Source of the DNA: an uncultured Eubacterium sp. | GTDB taxonomy: Bacteria; Bacillota; Clostridia; Peptostreptococcales; Anaerovoracaceae | Length of the DNA stretch: 59,986 nt | Direction: 5' to 3' | Assembly (NCBI GenBank): GCA_946555345.1 | Contig: CAMNSS010000019.1 | Coordinates: forward strand, 1-59,986 | In this document: positions 33,423 to 42,597 of the stretch, piece by piece | How the letters are laid out: every line of letters starts with the position of its first letter | Numbering within the stretch: the stretch's first letter is position 1 | Program-made: the position numbers and the translations under genes | Notes under the pieces: generated by a model | Seen by the model: only the letters and a program-made list of their open reading frames with translations | What the model was told of the DNA's origin: nothing | Databases searched by the model: none

Positions 33423-34528
33423 AGCCCGCTCAAGCCTTCGAAGAAGAAGACGAACAGCGTTCCCGAAATCTGCCCCATCAGCAGGATCAATCCCAGGGAC
33501 GTCCCTTCCTGTGCCGGATAAGCCACCTCCGAGCCATGCTGGAACAAAATCGGCGCAACGCCCATGATCGAAAACCCGCAGACAGCGGCAATCACTACCA
33601 AAAGGAGATACCCATGGACAAAGGTGAATGCCAAGTAAAGCGGAACTAAAAGCGTTACCGCAGCCAGCAGGAACGGAATCCTCCTCCCCGCCTTATCGGA
33701 AATAATCGGCAACACGACAGCACCCGCCACGCCCGCCACGACAAACACCGCACCGATGATGCCGGCCTGCGCCGACGTGATGCCGCGCGGCATCAGGATG
33801 CTTTCGATTAAAGTCAAAATCGTATTGAAAATGCCAATGGAAACAAACGCCGCAAAAAGTGCAAGCCTGTAAGCGCGATTCTTAAAAAGCGACGCAATCG
33901 CAGAAAAGCTGAAATCCTCTTTCTCCGCCAAAGGCCCCGGAGGCGTAACCTGCGGCTTCTCCCGCGTCAGGAAGATCGCAATCACAGCGGCGACGATTCC
34001 CACTGCGGCAAACACGCGCAGCATCGCAGGAATCCCTGCGGATTCGGCTAAAACCGGCGAAAGCACCATCGGAATCGCAAATCCAAGATACTGCGCCATC
34101 GTCAAAATGCCGTCCGCAGTCGCCCGCTCCCGGAACGGAAACCAGTTCGCCGCCACCTTCGTCGTCACATTGAGCAAAAACGGCTGCCCCGCCGCTACCA
34201 GAAACTGCGATATAATCACCAGCGAAAAAGAATCCGAAAATGCCGCCCTGGTAAAGCCGAAAACTCCCGTCAAGAGACCGCCTATGATCAGCGACACCCG
34301 GAATCCGAACCGGTCGATCACATACGACGCCGGAATACAGCAGATGATAAACATGAGCATGTAGCTGGTTGCCAGCATATTGACCGCAAAGTTGCTAACA
34401 CCGTAAAACGCCTCCACGACGCTTGCGATCGGGGAAAAGGTAAGCCACATCATCTCCGTTGCAATCACGACGGGAACTGTGGCAAAGAGTACGACCCACC
34501 TGTAAGGCGATACGCTCCTGTCTTTCAT
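33311..34528 (-). CDS. MFS transporter of the aminotransferase/aldolase/kinase cluster
   Basis: A 405-residue major facilitator with about twelve membrane helices. The loop after helix 2 is SYVIDRFGFRVS and helix 5 follows GQPFLLNVTTKVAANWF; the general look is of a small-metabolite/FLVCR-like carrier rather than a drug pump. The ATG at 34528 overlaps the kinase stop (ATGA) and follows AGAGGAG by eight bases, so it is translationally coupled. As last gene of the cluster it probably imports the substrate. Its final 112 bases are duplicated at 32348-32459. Confidence 0.9.
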   Translation of the reverse strand: MKDRSVSPYRWVVLFATVPVVIATEMMWLTFSPIASVVEAFYGVSNFAVNMLATSYMLMFIICCIPASYVIDRFGFRVSLIIGGLLTGVFGFTRAAFSDSFSLVIISQFLVAAGQPFLLNVTTKVAANWFPFRERATADGILTMAQYLGFAIPMVLSPVLAESAGIPAMLRVFAAVGIVAAVIAIFLTREKPQVTPPGPLAEKEDFSFSAIASLFKNRAYRLALFAAFVSIGIFNTILTLIESILMPRGITSAQAGIIGAVFVVAGVAGAVVLPIISDKAGRRIPFLLAAVTLLVPLYLAFTFVHGYLLLVVIAAVCGFSIMGVAPILFQHGSEVAYPAQEGTSLGLILLMGQISGTLFVFFFEGLSGLAGSIVIPMIGIVILNGLQIPLVMRMKESKSLAGRSE

Positions 34529-36129
34529 TTTGCACACTCCTCTCTCAGCTTATGAAAATTATTTTTATTGTTCTTGTAAAGATCCTGGAAAATTTTAAAT
34601 AACGTCTGGTATCGCTTTGTATTCTCCCCGCGCGGCGCATAGGAAGCAGCAGCCGGAATGCGCTCCCGCACCTCGGAAAGGTCGCCAAACAATCCCAGCC
34701 CTACCGCCATGATTGCCGCTGCCCCGACCGAGCCTGCGTTTTGCGGGTTATCGACCGTTTCCACCGTCTTGCCCAGCACATCCGCAAGGATCTGGCAGGT
34801 CAGGCCGGACAATGCGCCGCCGCCCACGAAACGGATCACCTCGGAAGACGGCGTCAGCTTTTCCATCGCGCTCATCTGCCATTTCAAATGCATACAAACG
34901 CCCTCAATCACCGCATGCACCATGTCGAGCGCCGTCGTTTCGATCCCCAGCCCGAAAAACATTCCCCTAGCGTCCGCATCCTCGAACGGATTCCTGTTGC
35001 CATGAAGCCAAGGCGTAAAAATCACACCGTTGCTGCCCGCCGGGACATCCTGGATACGCTCCATAATAAAACTGTAGACATTCTTTTTATTGCTTTCGAT
35101 GTCCGCCGCAAAGCGCTTTTCACCGAAAATCCCCATTTCATCCAGCCCGATATGATCCCGCGCCCATTCGAGGCACTTGCCGGCCGTTTCCAGCTCCGCA
35201 AAACAGTTAAACCGAGCAGGATCAGCCCCCACGATGGATGCGATCATCGAGCCGACATCCAGCTTCTGCTTTTCCACAACCGTGCAGACCCAGCCCGAAG
35301 TCCCCATGTACACATGGGTATCCCCGGCCTTGGCCGCCCCGGCGCCGACGCCGATCAGGGAAGCATCACCGCCGCCCGAAAACACCGGCGTTCCTTCCGC
35401 AAGCCCCAGCTCCTTCGCCGCCTTAGCCGTAATGCCGCCCACCGCATCGCTGCTCAATACGATCTCCGGCAGATGGCTCATATCCACCTCCATCATGCGG
35501 CACAGCGTTTCGCTGAAGCAATTTTTCCCCCGCCTCGTATCGTAGAGCAACGTGGAAAACGCACTGTCGCGGGACATCGTGAATTTTCCGCTCGCCTTGT
35601 AAACCAAAAAGTCCTTTACATCGAGCCACTTATGTACGCGGGAAAAAACCTCCGGCTCGTTGTCCGCCACCCAGCGGTATTTGAACACGGGATCTTTGAC
35701 GCTGCCCGAAACAGCGCCGCTGATCTGCAAAGAGCGCAAAAGCCGCCATGCGTTCAGCCCAGCAATTTTAACGCCTTTGTGCATCAGCTGATCGATCTGC
35801 GCCTTGCCCCGGTTGTCCATGTAGCTCATGGCCCTGCGCACGGGATTTCCCTCTGCGTCTACCAAAACCACCGCCTGCATCTGCGCACAAAACGAAATGC
35901 CCTTGATCTCTTCTTTGGCGATGCCCGCCTTTTGCAAAAGCTTCCCCGTTGTCACGCACATGGCGTCCCACCACTGATCCGGGTCTTGCTCCACACCGCC
36001 ATTATCCAGCACATAGAGATCGTAGTCCTGCATCTGCCCCGCGACAAGCTCGATCGGCTGGCCTTTCTCCATGCGAAACAGACAGCTTTTCAGCCCCGTC
36101 GTTCCTACGTCATAGGCGATTACATACAT
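34525..36129 (-). CDS. FGGY-family carbohydrate kinase (xylulokinase-like)
   Basis: A 534-residue sugar kinase. The N-terminal FGGY domain starts VIAYDVGTTGLKSCLF and contains ISFCAQMQAVVLVD; the second domain has VFSGGGDASLIGVGAG, YMGTSGWV, and the C-terminal FVGGGALSGLTCQILADVLG. It phosphorylates a sugar or polyol before aldol cleavage. Closest in appearance to xylulose kinases, but family members have many substrates. AGGGAGG precedes the ATG. It overlaps the downstream MFS gene and lies about 110 bases after the aldolase. Confidence 0.92.
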   Translation of the reverse strand: MYVIAYDVGTTGLKSCLFRMEKGQPIELVAGQMQDYDLYVLDNGGVEQDPDQWWDAMCVTTGKLLQKAGIAKEEIKGISFCAQMQAVVLVDAEGNPVRRAMSYMDNRGKAQIDQLMHKGVKIAGLNAWRLLRSLQISGAVSGSVKDPVFKYRWVADNEPEVFSRVHKWLDVKDFLVYKASGKFTMSRDSAFSTLLYDTRRGKNCFSETLCRMMEVDMSHLPEIVLSSDAVGGITAKAAKELGLAEGTPVFSGGGDASLIGVGAGAAKAGDTHVYMGTSGWVCTVVEKQKLDVGSMIASIVGADPARFNCFAELETAGKCLEWARDHIGLDEMGIFGEKRFAADIESNKKNVYSFIMERIQDVPAGSNGVIFTPWLHGNRNPFEDADARGMFFGLGIETTALDMVHAVIEGVCMHLKWQMSAMEKLTPSSEVIRFVGGGALSGLTCQILADVLGKTVETVDNPQNAGSVGAAAIMAVGLGLFGDLSEVRERIPAAASYAPRGENTKRYQTLFKIFQDLYKNNKNNFHKLREECAK

Positions 36130-36238
36130 AAGCCGCCTCCCTTCTCTCCATCATCATCGGTTGCCGCTCCCTTCATGGCCGGCCTTTTCGTTTCCTTCTT
36201 GCCACGAGCTGCCTCCTGCTCTGCTTCTTAACAGCCCG

Positions 36239-37306
36239 TTATGCTTCCCGCTTCGAATATTTTTTCAAATAAAACTGCCGCATCAACAAGCTTTCCCAGC
36301 GGCTAAGCGGTTTTTCGCCGATGGCGGCAAGCGCCGCCCGGCAGTTTTTCTCGATTACGATGGAAAGCGCCTCGCAATCGCTCTCTTTCACCGCCGCACA
36401 GAGTGCGCCCCTGCCTTTTACGAGAAGCGGATTGCCCGTATCGATGGCGAGCTGGATCAGAAAAGCGTTTTCCTCCGTCACTTCCAGCCCTGTTCCCACG
36501 AGCTGCGCGAAATCATCAAGATATGGTTTTAGCTCTGCCCTTGCCTCCATGTATTTGAGGATTACCGGGCTGCTGTTCCAAAGCCCGCCGTACTGCTCCG
36601 CCAGCTCCTGCTCCATCTTCTGCGCCGCACCGTGAGCTGCGTTAGCGCCGCAAGCCATATCACAAGCCGCACCCATGCCGGACGCCGCATCGCAAGGCGC
36701 ATCTGCACTGAGCTTCGCACCGCAAGCCGCATCCACACCGAGATCGGCAAGATACCGCCCGCACGCTTCCTCCAGCGTGTGCGCGATTTCAAATGCCTCA
36801 TCGTAATCGCGCCCATAGCATACCGCGCCATGATTTCTCATGATCACCGCTTTATGGCCGGTCTCCTTGACGGCGGCAGCCGTATTGCGGCAAAGCCGTT
36901 TCGTCCCCGGAAGTCCGTATTCCGCGCAGAGTACGTAATTCCCCAGCCCCGGGTATTCCCGATCCAGCTTGATACGGGAAAGCCCCATCGCCGAAACGGC
37001 CGACGCATTGCTCTGATGGGTATGGATCACAAAGTTAGCGTCTTCTTTGATGCGGTAAATCTCCCTGTGGACTTTTTTCTCCGAAGACGGTTTCACCCCG
37101 TTTTTATCATAGCTTAAATCATCGATTTTCACCTCGATGACTTCTTCCGGCGTAAGCGTCATATAATTGCGCCCGCTGGCAGTGATGACAAAATGCGCTT
37201 CATCCGTCCGGCAGCTGACGTTTCCCCATGTCCTGGCGATCAGCCCCGATTCGGACAGCGCCTTGCCAGCCTCGATCACTTGCTTCTTTGCATCTAATAT
37301 ATCCAT
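36239..37306 (-). CDS. Class II aldolase/adducin-family protein with low-complexity insert
   Basis: A 355-residue protein. The first 200 residues are a class II (zinc) aldolase domain, with the metal histidines in VIHTHQSNASA and MRNHGAVCYG. Then comes an Ala/Cys/Gly-rich stretch of about 40 residues (DAACGAKLSADAPCDAAS and similar) encoded by degenerate short repeats at roughly 36623-36742. A C-terminal region of about 110 residues (AQLVGTGLEVTEENAF, VKGRGALCAAVKESD) has an aldolase-like look and may be a second, decayed half. The start ATG at 37306 is set by GAGGTG upstream. In the cluster it would cleave a phosphorylated sugar. Confidence 0.85.
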   Translation of the reverse strand: MDILDAKKQVIEAGKALSESGLIARTWGNVSCRTDEAHFVITASGRNYMTLTPEEVIEVKIDDLSYDKNGVKPSSEKKVHREIYRIKEDANFVIHTHQSNASAVSAMGLSRIKLDREYPGLGNYVLCAEYGLPGTKRLCRNTAAAVKETGHKAVIMRNHGAVCYGRDYDEAFEIAHTLEEACGRYLADLGVDAACGAKLSADAPCDAASGMGAACDMACGANAAHGAAQKMEQELAEQYGGLWNSSPVILKYMEARAELKPYLDDFAQLVGTGLEVTEENAFLIQLAIDTGNPLLVKGRGALCAAVKESDCEALSIVIEKNCRAALAAIGEKPLSRWESLLMRQFYLKKYSKREA

Positions 37307-37510
37307 CGCCTTCACCTCATTTTCTTTCCCGGCCGTCTGGGCATCCTGCTTTCTGGTAAAATTTTTTCCCACTTTCCTGCAAGCCGTTTATTTCATATTT
37401 GGGCAAACAACGCAACCCGTTTTCCTGTAAACATTTTATCCTGATTCCCAGCAGGCAGTTTGCCTGCGGCCTGTTTGGCCTGTTCCACGCTGGACAGTGC
37501 ATTCTTCCTC

Positions 37511-38986
37511 TTATTTAATCTGTTCCACGTTCGACAGCACTTTATCAAAACGCCTTAAAACATCGTCGATCATCGCTTCATCGTATGCCGCGCTCGTATA
37601 GAGCCTGCTGCCCGCCAGTGTCACGATTCCTTCCGCCATATAGGCAGCTCCCATGTGTTCCATCTCTTTTTTTCGGATGGAGGTCTGCTTCAAAACGCCT
37701 GGGATCTTCCATGGCTTTGACCAGTCGATCGCATACTGCATCGTACCCGTCGTATCCAGATGGCATACAGAACCCTGGTTGAAAGCGACAAACGGCAGTC
37801 CATACCGGTCGATGATCGCATTGAGTCCAGCAACCAGCCGATCGGCCATCCGCCCTGATTTTTCGATCGCGCCGCTTGTTTCGATTTCGCACAGCGTATA
37901 ATACCCCGCCACACAGGTGACCGAAGCAGCCGCCATCGTGCCGCCGACCAAAGCTTTCGGATTTTTCGATCCGCCGTTAAGGCCAGACGCCAAGTATTTC
38001 ATATATTCTTTCTTGCCGCCGATGCCGCCTGCGCCCGGATAGCCGCCGCCGATCACCTTGCCGAACAGCGTCAGGTCAGGAGAAATGCGGTAATACCCCT
38101 GTGCGCCGGACATCCCGATGCGGAAGCCCGTTACCACCTCGTCGCATACGAGAAGCGCGCCGTACTTCCTGCAAAGGAACTCAACCCCTTTCGGAAAATC
38201 GTATTCCACAGGCCTCGTGCCGCTCTCCGGTCCGATCGCTTCGATGAACACCGCCGCCGTTCCGCCTTTCTTGGCATTATCCTTTAATACCCGTTCCAAA
38301 TCGCTTAAATCGCCAGGGAAAAACTCATCTGTATAACGGAACATCTTCTTCGGTACGCCGCTGGCCTGCGTCCACCTTGAACCGGGGATTCTGATGCTGT
38401 AAGCGAGCTGGTCATTCCAGCCATGGTACGCGCCGCCCATCTTTACAATCCGCTTATTCTTGGTGGCAAGCCTTGCGATCCGCGTCGCCGCCATCGCCGC
38501 CTCGTTTCCCGAATTGAGCATCCGGAACATCTCGACGGAAGGAACGCTGTCGCAGATTTTCTTCGCCAGCTTATATTCGTATTCATGGAAAAGCCCGGTT
38601 GACGGTCCGCAGGTATCGAGCAGCGCCAGCACCTGATCCCGCACTGCTGGCGGATTGCTCCCCAGGACAACAGGGCCTCCTGCCTGCAAAAAGTCATAAT
38701 ACCGATTGCCGTCAATATCGTAGAGAAACGCGCCCTCCGCCTTGCTAAATGCTAGCGGGAACGGATGGTTGAACGCAAGATTGTGCTGCACGCCGCCCGG
38801 GATGATCTCCATCGCTTCATCGATCAGTTCTTTTGACCCTGCGCATTTCTTGCCAAAATAATCTTCCTCATAAGCCGCAAGCGCCCCAGGCTTGATCGAA
38901 TAAAGCGGCATCTTCATCAGCCGGTCCAGCTTCTGGTTGATTTTTCCCGCATCGGGATACGTTGAAATCGAAAATTTCTGTTCCAT
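37511..38986 (-). CDS. Class III PLP aminotransferase (GSA-aminomutase-like)
   Basis: A 491-residue fold-type I PLP enzyme. Seen are GGVQHNLAFNHPFPLAF, the cofactor-ring motif MLNSGNEAAMAATRIAR, LVCDEVVTGFRIG, and the PLP lysine in LTLFGKVIGGGYPGAG. It resembles glutamate-1-semialdehyde aminomutase but is longer at the N-terminus and sits in a catabolic cluster instead of with heme genes. Transfer of an amino group to or from a sugar-derived aldehyde or ketone is therefore the likelier role. GAGGTGAAGAAT precedes the ATG at 38986. First structural gene after the TetR regulator. Confidence 0.88.
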   Translation of the reverse strand: MEQKFSISTYPDAGKINQKLDRLMKMPLYSIKPGALAAYEEDYFGKKCAGSKELIDEAMEIIPGGVQHNLAFNHPFPLAFSKAEGAFLYDIDGNRYYDFLQAGGPVVLGSNPPAVRDQVLALLDTCGPSTGLFHEYEYKLAKKICDSVPSVEMFRMLNSGNEAAMAATRIARLATKNKRIVKMGGAYHGWNDQLAYSIRIPGSRWTQASGVPKKMFRYTDEFFPGDLSDLERVLKDNAKKGGTAAVFIEAIGPESGTRPVEYDFPKGVEFLCRKYGALLVCDEVVTGFRIGMSGAQGYYRISPDLTLFGKVIGGGYPGAGGIGGKKEYMKYLASGLNGGSKNPKALVGGTMAAASVTCVAGYYTLCEIETSGAIEKSGRMADRLVAGLNAIIDRYGLPFVAFNQGSVCHLDTTGTMQYAIDWSKPWKIPGVLKQTSIRKKEMEHMGAAYMAEGIVTLAGSRLYTSAAYDEAMIDDVLRRFDKVLSNVEQIK

Positions 38987-39143
38987 ATTCTTCACCTCTC
39001 ATGTTCAGGCACGATCCACGCGCCCTTATTCCTTTCATCAATAGCTCTAATGTCTTTGGGAGAAGCCGCTTCTCTTCGCCCGTTTCGTCTCATCTATTTC
39101 TTTCAATCCGGCTTTTTTGCATCCGCTTTCAGGCATCCTTCAT

Positions 39144-39773
39144 TCATCCGCCGCTTTCAGGCATTCCCTGTTCATCTGCTTTTTCCGCATAACAGCCGGC
39201 CAGGGCAAGATCCAGCATCCGCAACACCCTCTCCTCGCACTGCGCATCCGTGAGCGTTTCCATATCATCCCACTGAAACTGGGAATCCAGGTAAAGACCG
39301 ATCAGCAGATCCACCACCTCCCCGGCCGCAACATCCGTTCGGAAAATGCCTTCCGCCTTGGCTTCCCCCACCAGCGACAGGAAAAGCGCCTTCACTGCAT
39401 CCGCTTTGCCGTACATATCGCTCTGCTTGCACGCATTAAGAAAGAGAATCCGCCTGCTGACACCGATAAAAGGAATGCTGTCAGTAATGAGAAAAACCAG
39501 CACGCGCCTGATTTTTTCATCCGCGGCTGCCGTCTTTGGCATTTCTTCAACCAACCTGCGGGCGGCGTCGATTTCCTCCTCCAGCGTCCCTGCCAGAAGA
39601 CTTTCCTTGCTGGGGAAATAATTGTACAGTGTCGCCTTGGAAATCTCCGCCTTCGCCGCCACATCCCCAATCATCGTCGCCTCGTAGCCCTTTTCCTTAA
39701 AAAGCCGCCTGGATGCCTTGAGGATCTGCCTCCTGCATTTCAGCTTATTCATTTCACGCCTCGATCCAGCCAC
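39144..39773 (-). CDS. TetR/AcrR-family regulator
   Basis: A 209-residue one-domain-plus-ligand-domain repressor. The helix-turn-helix is at about residues 10-55 (RRQILKASRRLFKEKGYEAT, then AEISKATLYNYFPSKESLL). The remaining helices form the ligand pocket. The GTG at 39773 is chosen because GGAGG lies seven bases before it. It is just upstream of, and on the same strand as, the aminotransferase/aldolase/kinase/MFS genes and probably regulates them. Bases 39123-39136, just past the stop, repeat exactly a 14-base piece of its coding end. Confidence 0.9.
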   Translation of the reverse strand: MAGSRREMNKLKCRRQILKASRRLFKEKGYEATMIGDVAAKAEISKATLYNYFPSKESLLAGTLEEEIDAARRLVEEMPKTAAADEKIRRVLVFLITDSIPFIGVSRRILFLNACKQSDMYGKADAVKALFLSLVGEAKAEGIFRTDVAAGEVVDLLIGLYLDSQFQWDDMETLTDAQCEERVLRMLDLALAGCYAEKADEQGMPESGG

Positions 39774-39824
39774 CTGCACACCTCCTTTTCCTACAGCATA
39801 CGCCTGAAATGTAAGAATTGCAAG

Positions 39825-39868
39825 AAAAAATAGACTCAAGGCCAAAATTTAACCCAAGTCTATTTTTT
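39825..39868. terminator. Bidirectional terminator between pnp and tetR
   Basis: AAAAAATAGACT (39825-39836) pairs with AGTCTATTTTTT (39857-39868), giving a T-run on either strand. It lies 34 bases beyond the pnp stop. Confidence 0.85.
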
Positions 39869-39901
39869 GTCAGAAGTTTATAATATGTTTCCCAAGAAAA
39901 T

Positions 39902-42016
39902 CTATAACAGTTCTTTTCTGGAAAGGTTGATCCTGTTTTGGCTGTCGATTTCCGTCACCTTGACCTTGACCACATCGCCGACATTCATCACGTCTTCTAC
40001 CTTCTCCACGCGTTCCTTCGCCATCTTGGAAATGTGCAGAAGCCCTTCCTTGCCCGGCAGGATTTCGATGAATGCGCCGACAGAGCCTTTCGCCGTCGTG
40101 AGGATTCTGGTAACAGTCCCCTCGTAAATTTCACCCGGCTCTGGTTCTTTCAGCAATAATTCAATTTCGGCAACGCCCGCCTTAGCCGAATCCATATCCG
40201 GTGCAGCGATGTACACAAGGCCCGTATCGTCGATATCGATCTTCACGCCTGTATCGGCAATGATCCTGTTAATCGTCTTGCCACCCGGCCCGATCACCGT
40301 TCTGATCTGGTCAGGGTCGATCTGCATGGAAACGATTCTCGGTGCGTAAGGAGAAAGCTCCGGTCTCGGTTCAGGCAGCTCGTCCAGCATTTCCTTCATG
40401 ATGTGCATCCTGCCATCATGCGCCTGCTGCAACGCTTCCTGCAAGACCTGCTTGGAAAGCCCGTGTACCTTGATATCCATCTGGATTGCAGTAACGCCCT
40501 TTGCCGTCCCGGCAACCTTGAAGTCCATGTCGCCCAGGAAATCCTCCATGCCCTGGATATCCGAAAGGATCGCCATTTTGCTCGTCCCGTCTTCTTCTAC
40601 CCGTTCGATAAGTCCCATGGCGATTCCGGCAACCGGCGCTTTGATCGGCACGCCCGCATCCATCAGCGCCAGGCAGCTTCCGCATACGGATGCCTGCGAT
40701 GTAGAGCCATTCGAGGATAATACCTCCGACACCACCCGGATCGCATAAGGAAATTCCTCTTCGCTCGGCAGTACAGGAAGCAATGCCCGCTCCGCCAGCG
40801 CCCCGTGTCCGATTTCCCTTCTGCCCGGGCTTCTCATCGGCCTCGCTTCCCCGACGGAATAAGGCGGGAAGTTATAGTGGTGCATATATCGTTTTTCGGT
40901 CTGTTCCGTAATGCCGTCTATCGTCTGCGCCTCGCTCATTGCGCCCAGCGTAGCGACCGAAAGAACCTGCGTCTGCCCCCTCTTGAAAAGGCCTGATCCA
41001 TGCGTTCTCGGCAGCACGGAGGTATCGCACCAAACCGGCCTGATTTCTTCGCGTTTCCTGTTATCCGGCCTGATGCCGTCGTCCAGGATCAAGCTTCTCA
41101 CCTGCTCCTTGGTGATGGCATAAAGCACATTGCCGATATCCTTGGCGTTATCGGGATAGATTTCTTCAAAGTGTTCCTTCGTTTCCGTTTCAACGGCATC
41201 CATGTTATCCAGCCGCTCCATCTTATCGTACGTCTGGATGGCAGCCCTCATCTTATCCTCTGCATAACCCCTTACGGCAGCTTCGATATCCTCCGGCACT
41301 TTGTAAAGCTCCAGCTCCATCTTCGGCTTGCCCACTTCCGCTACGATTGCATCGATAAAGGCTACGATTTTTTTGATTTCTTCATGCGCAAACATGATCG
41401 CATCCAAAATGGTTTCCTCGGGAACTTCATTTGCGCCCGCTTCCACCATCATGATCGCATCCTTCGTCCCTGATACAACCAGGTGCAGGCTGCTTTCTTC
41501 CCGCTGTGCAAGCGACGGGTTGACGATGAACTGGCCGTCCACCATCCCGATCAGGACCGATCCGGTCGGGCCATCCCACGGAATATCGGAAATCGCCAGT
41601 GCGACGGAAGAACCGATCATGGCAGCGATTTCAGACGGCGCATCATAATCCACGCACATCACGGTAGCGACTACCTGCACGTCGTTAAAAAAACCTTTGG
41701 GAAAGAGCGGCCGAAGCGGCCTGTCCATCAAGCGGCAGTTTAAGATCGCCCGCTCGCTCGGCCTGCCCTCCCTTTTAATAAAACCGCCGGGGATCTTGCC
41801 CGCAGCGTACATTTTTTCTTCATAATCGCATGACAATGGGAAAAAATCGATGTCCGGCCTTGGCTCTTTTGAAGCGACAGCAGTCACATTGACGACTGTA
41901 TCCCCGTATTTTACCATGACCTGGCCGTTCGCCATCTCGCAAACCTTGCCGATTTCCAGTTCCAAAAGCTTGCCGCCGATGGCTGTCTTAAATGTTCTGT
42001 AATCTGTAAATTTCAT
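39902..42016 (-). CDS. pnp: Polynucleotide phosphorylase
   Basis: A 704-residue PNPase. Two RNase PH-like domains (first with KIPGGFIKREGRPSE; second with THGSGLFKRGQTQVLS and RREIGHGALAERAL) flank a helical domain. A KH domain follows (IGPGGKTINRIIADTGVKI) and then an S1 domain (PEPGEIYEGTVTRI, ending NLSRKELL). It degrades RNA 3' to 5' using phosphate. The ATG at 42016 is preferred; a TTG at 42025 is closer to AGGAGG and is possible. It follows rpsO, the conserved pairing. Confidence 0.98.
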   Translation of the reverse strand: MKFTDYRTFKTAIGGKLLELEIGKVCEMANGQVMVKYGDTVVNVTAVASKEPRPDIDFFPLSCDYEEKMYAAGKIPGGFIKREGRPSERAILNCRLMDRPLRPLFPKGFFNDVQVVATVMCVDYDAPSEIAAMIGSSVALAISDIPWDGPTGSVLIGMVDGQFIVNPSLAQREESSLHLVVSGTKDAIMMVEAGANEVPEETILDAIMFAHEEIKKIVAFIDAIVAEVGKPKMELELYKVPEDIEAAVRGYAEDKMRAAIQTYDKMERLDNMDAVETETKEHFEEIYPDNAKDIGNVLYAITKEQVRSLILDDGIRPDNRKREEIRPVWCDTSVLPRTHGSGLFKRGQTQVLSVATLGAMSEAQTIDGITEQTEKRYMHHYNFPPYSVGEARPMRSPGRREIGHGALAERALLPVLPSEEEFPYAIRVVSEVLSSNGSTSQASVCGSCLALMDAGVPIKAPVAGIAMGLIERVEEDGTSKMAILSDIQGMEDFLGDMDFKVAGTAKGVTAIQMDIKVHGLSKQVLQEALQQAHDGRMHIMKEMLDELPEPRPELSPYAPRIVSMQIDPDQIRTVIGPGGKTINRIIADTGVKIDIDDTGLVYIAAPDMDSAKAGVAEIELLLKEPEPGEIYEGTVTRILTTAKGSVGAFIEILPGKEGLLHISKMAKERVEKVEDVMNVGDVVKVKVTEIDSQNRINLSRKELL

Positions 42017-42134
42017 AATAAACAACTACCTCCTGTTTATTTCCTGTTAACTTCCGCAGCATTCAATCAATGCTGTTCACTGACACAAATAAAGACGGGG
42101 ACTTGCGTGCCCCGCCTAAATTCCTTAAATAGAT

Positions 42135-42401
42135 TTACTTTCTCAGACCTAAACGAGCGATTAACGACCTGTATCTTTCCAGATCCTTTTCCTTTAAATA
42201 GTTGAGAAGGTTTCTTCTCTGGCCTACCATCTTTAACAGACCTCTTCTGGAATGGTGATCCTTCTTGTGGATTTTCAGGTGTTCGTTCAAATCATTGATC
42301 CTGTAAGTAAGAATTGCGACCTGCACTTCGGGAGAACCCGTGTCGCCTTCCTTTAACTGATACTCTTTGATGATTTCCGCTTTCTTTTCTGTCGTTATCA
42401 T
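42135..42401 (-). CDS. rpsO: 30S ribosomal protein S15
   Basis: An 88-residue S15 of exact family length ([21 protein letters not shown], then [21 protein letters not shown]). It binds 16S rRNA early in assembly. GGAGGAAAAC precedes the ATG. A promoter at 42489-42517 gives a leader of about 80 bases with paired GC-rich arms, where S15 autoregulation is usual. Confidence 0.98.
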   Translation of the reverse strand: MITTEKKAEIIKEYQLKEGDTGSPEVQVAILTYRINDLNEHLKIHKKDHHSRRGLLKMVGQRRNLLNYLKEKDLERYRSLIARLGLRK

Positions 42402-42424
42402 GTTTTCCTCCTTTATGATATCCG

Positions 42425-42517
42425 CCCAAAGCCGAGTCGTCGTCGGAGTTTCGTCCGGCTAAGCTTCGGGTAAAAAACTTAACGATTTATACTACCACAT
42501 CCGCGCCGTCTTTGCAA
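42425..42517 (-). promoter_or_regulatory. rpsO promoter and structured leader
   Basis: The minus strand has TTGCAA (42512-42517), a 17-base spacer and TAGTAT (42489-42494). In the leader, CCCGAAGC (42463-42470) can pair with GCTTTGGG (42425-42432), and AGCCG with CGGCT nearby offers a competing fold. Alternative leader folds are how S15 often represses its own translation. Confidence 0.5.
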
Positions 42518-42597
42518 GGCAAATCATGCGCATAAACCGATTTTGCGTTTTGCCATCCATCCCTGCGGAGAACATTTGCCAGCCACTCTTATAAAAA

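Noticed and set aside
34741-36231. Plus-strand open frame of 496 codons
   Set aside because: It is antisense to the FGGY kinase, which has intact family motifs; the frame is open only because of codon bias.
37511-38986. HemL, glutamate-1-semialdehyde aminomutase of heme synthesis
   Set aside because: No heme genes nearby; the longer N-terminus and a carbohydrate-type operon point to another substrate.
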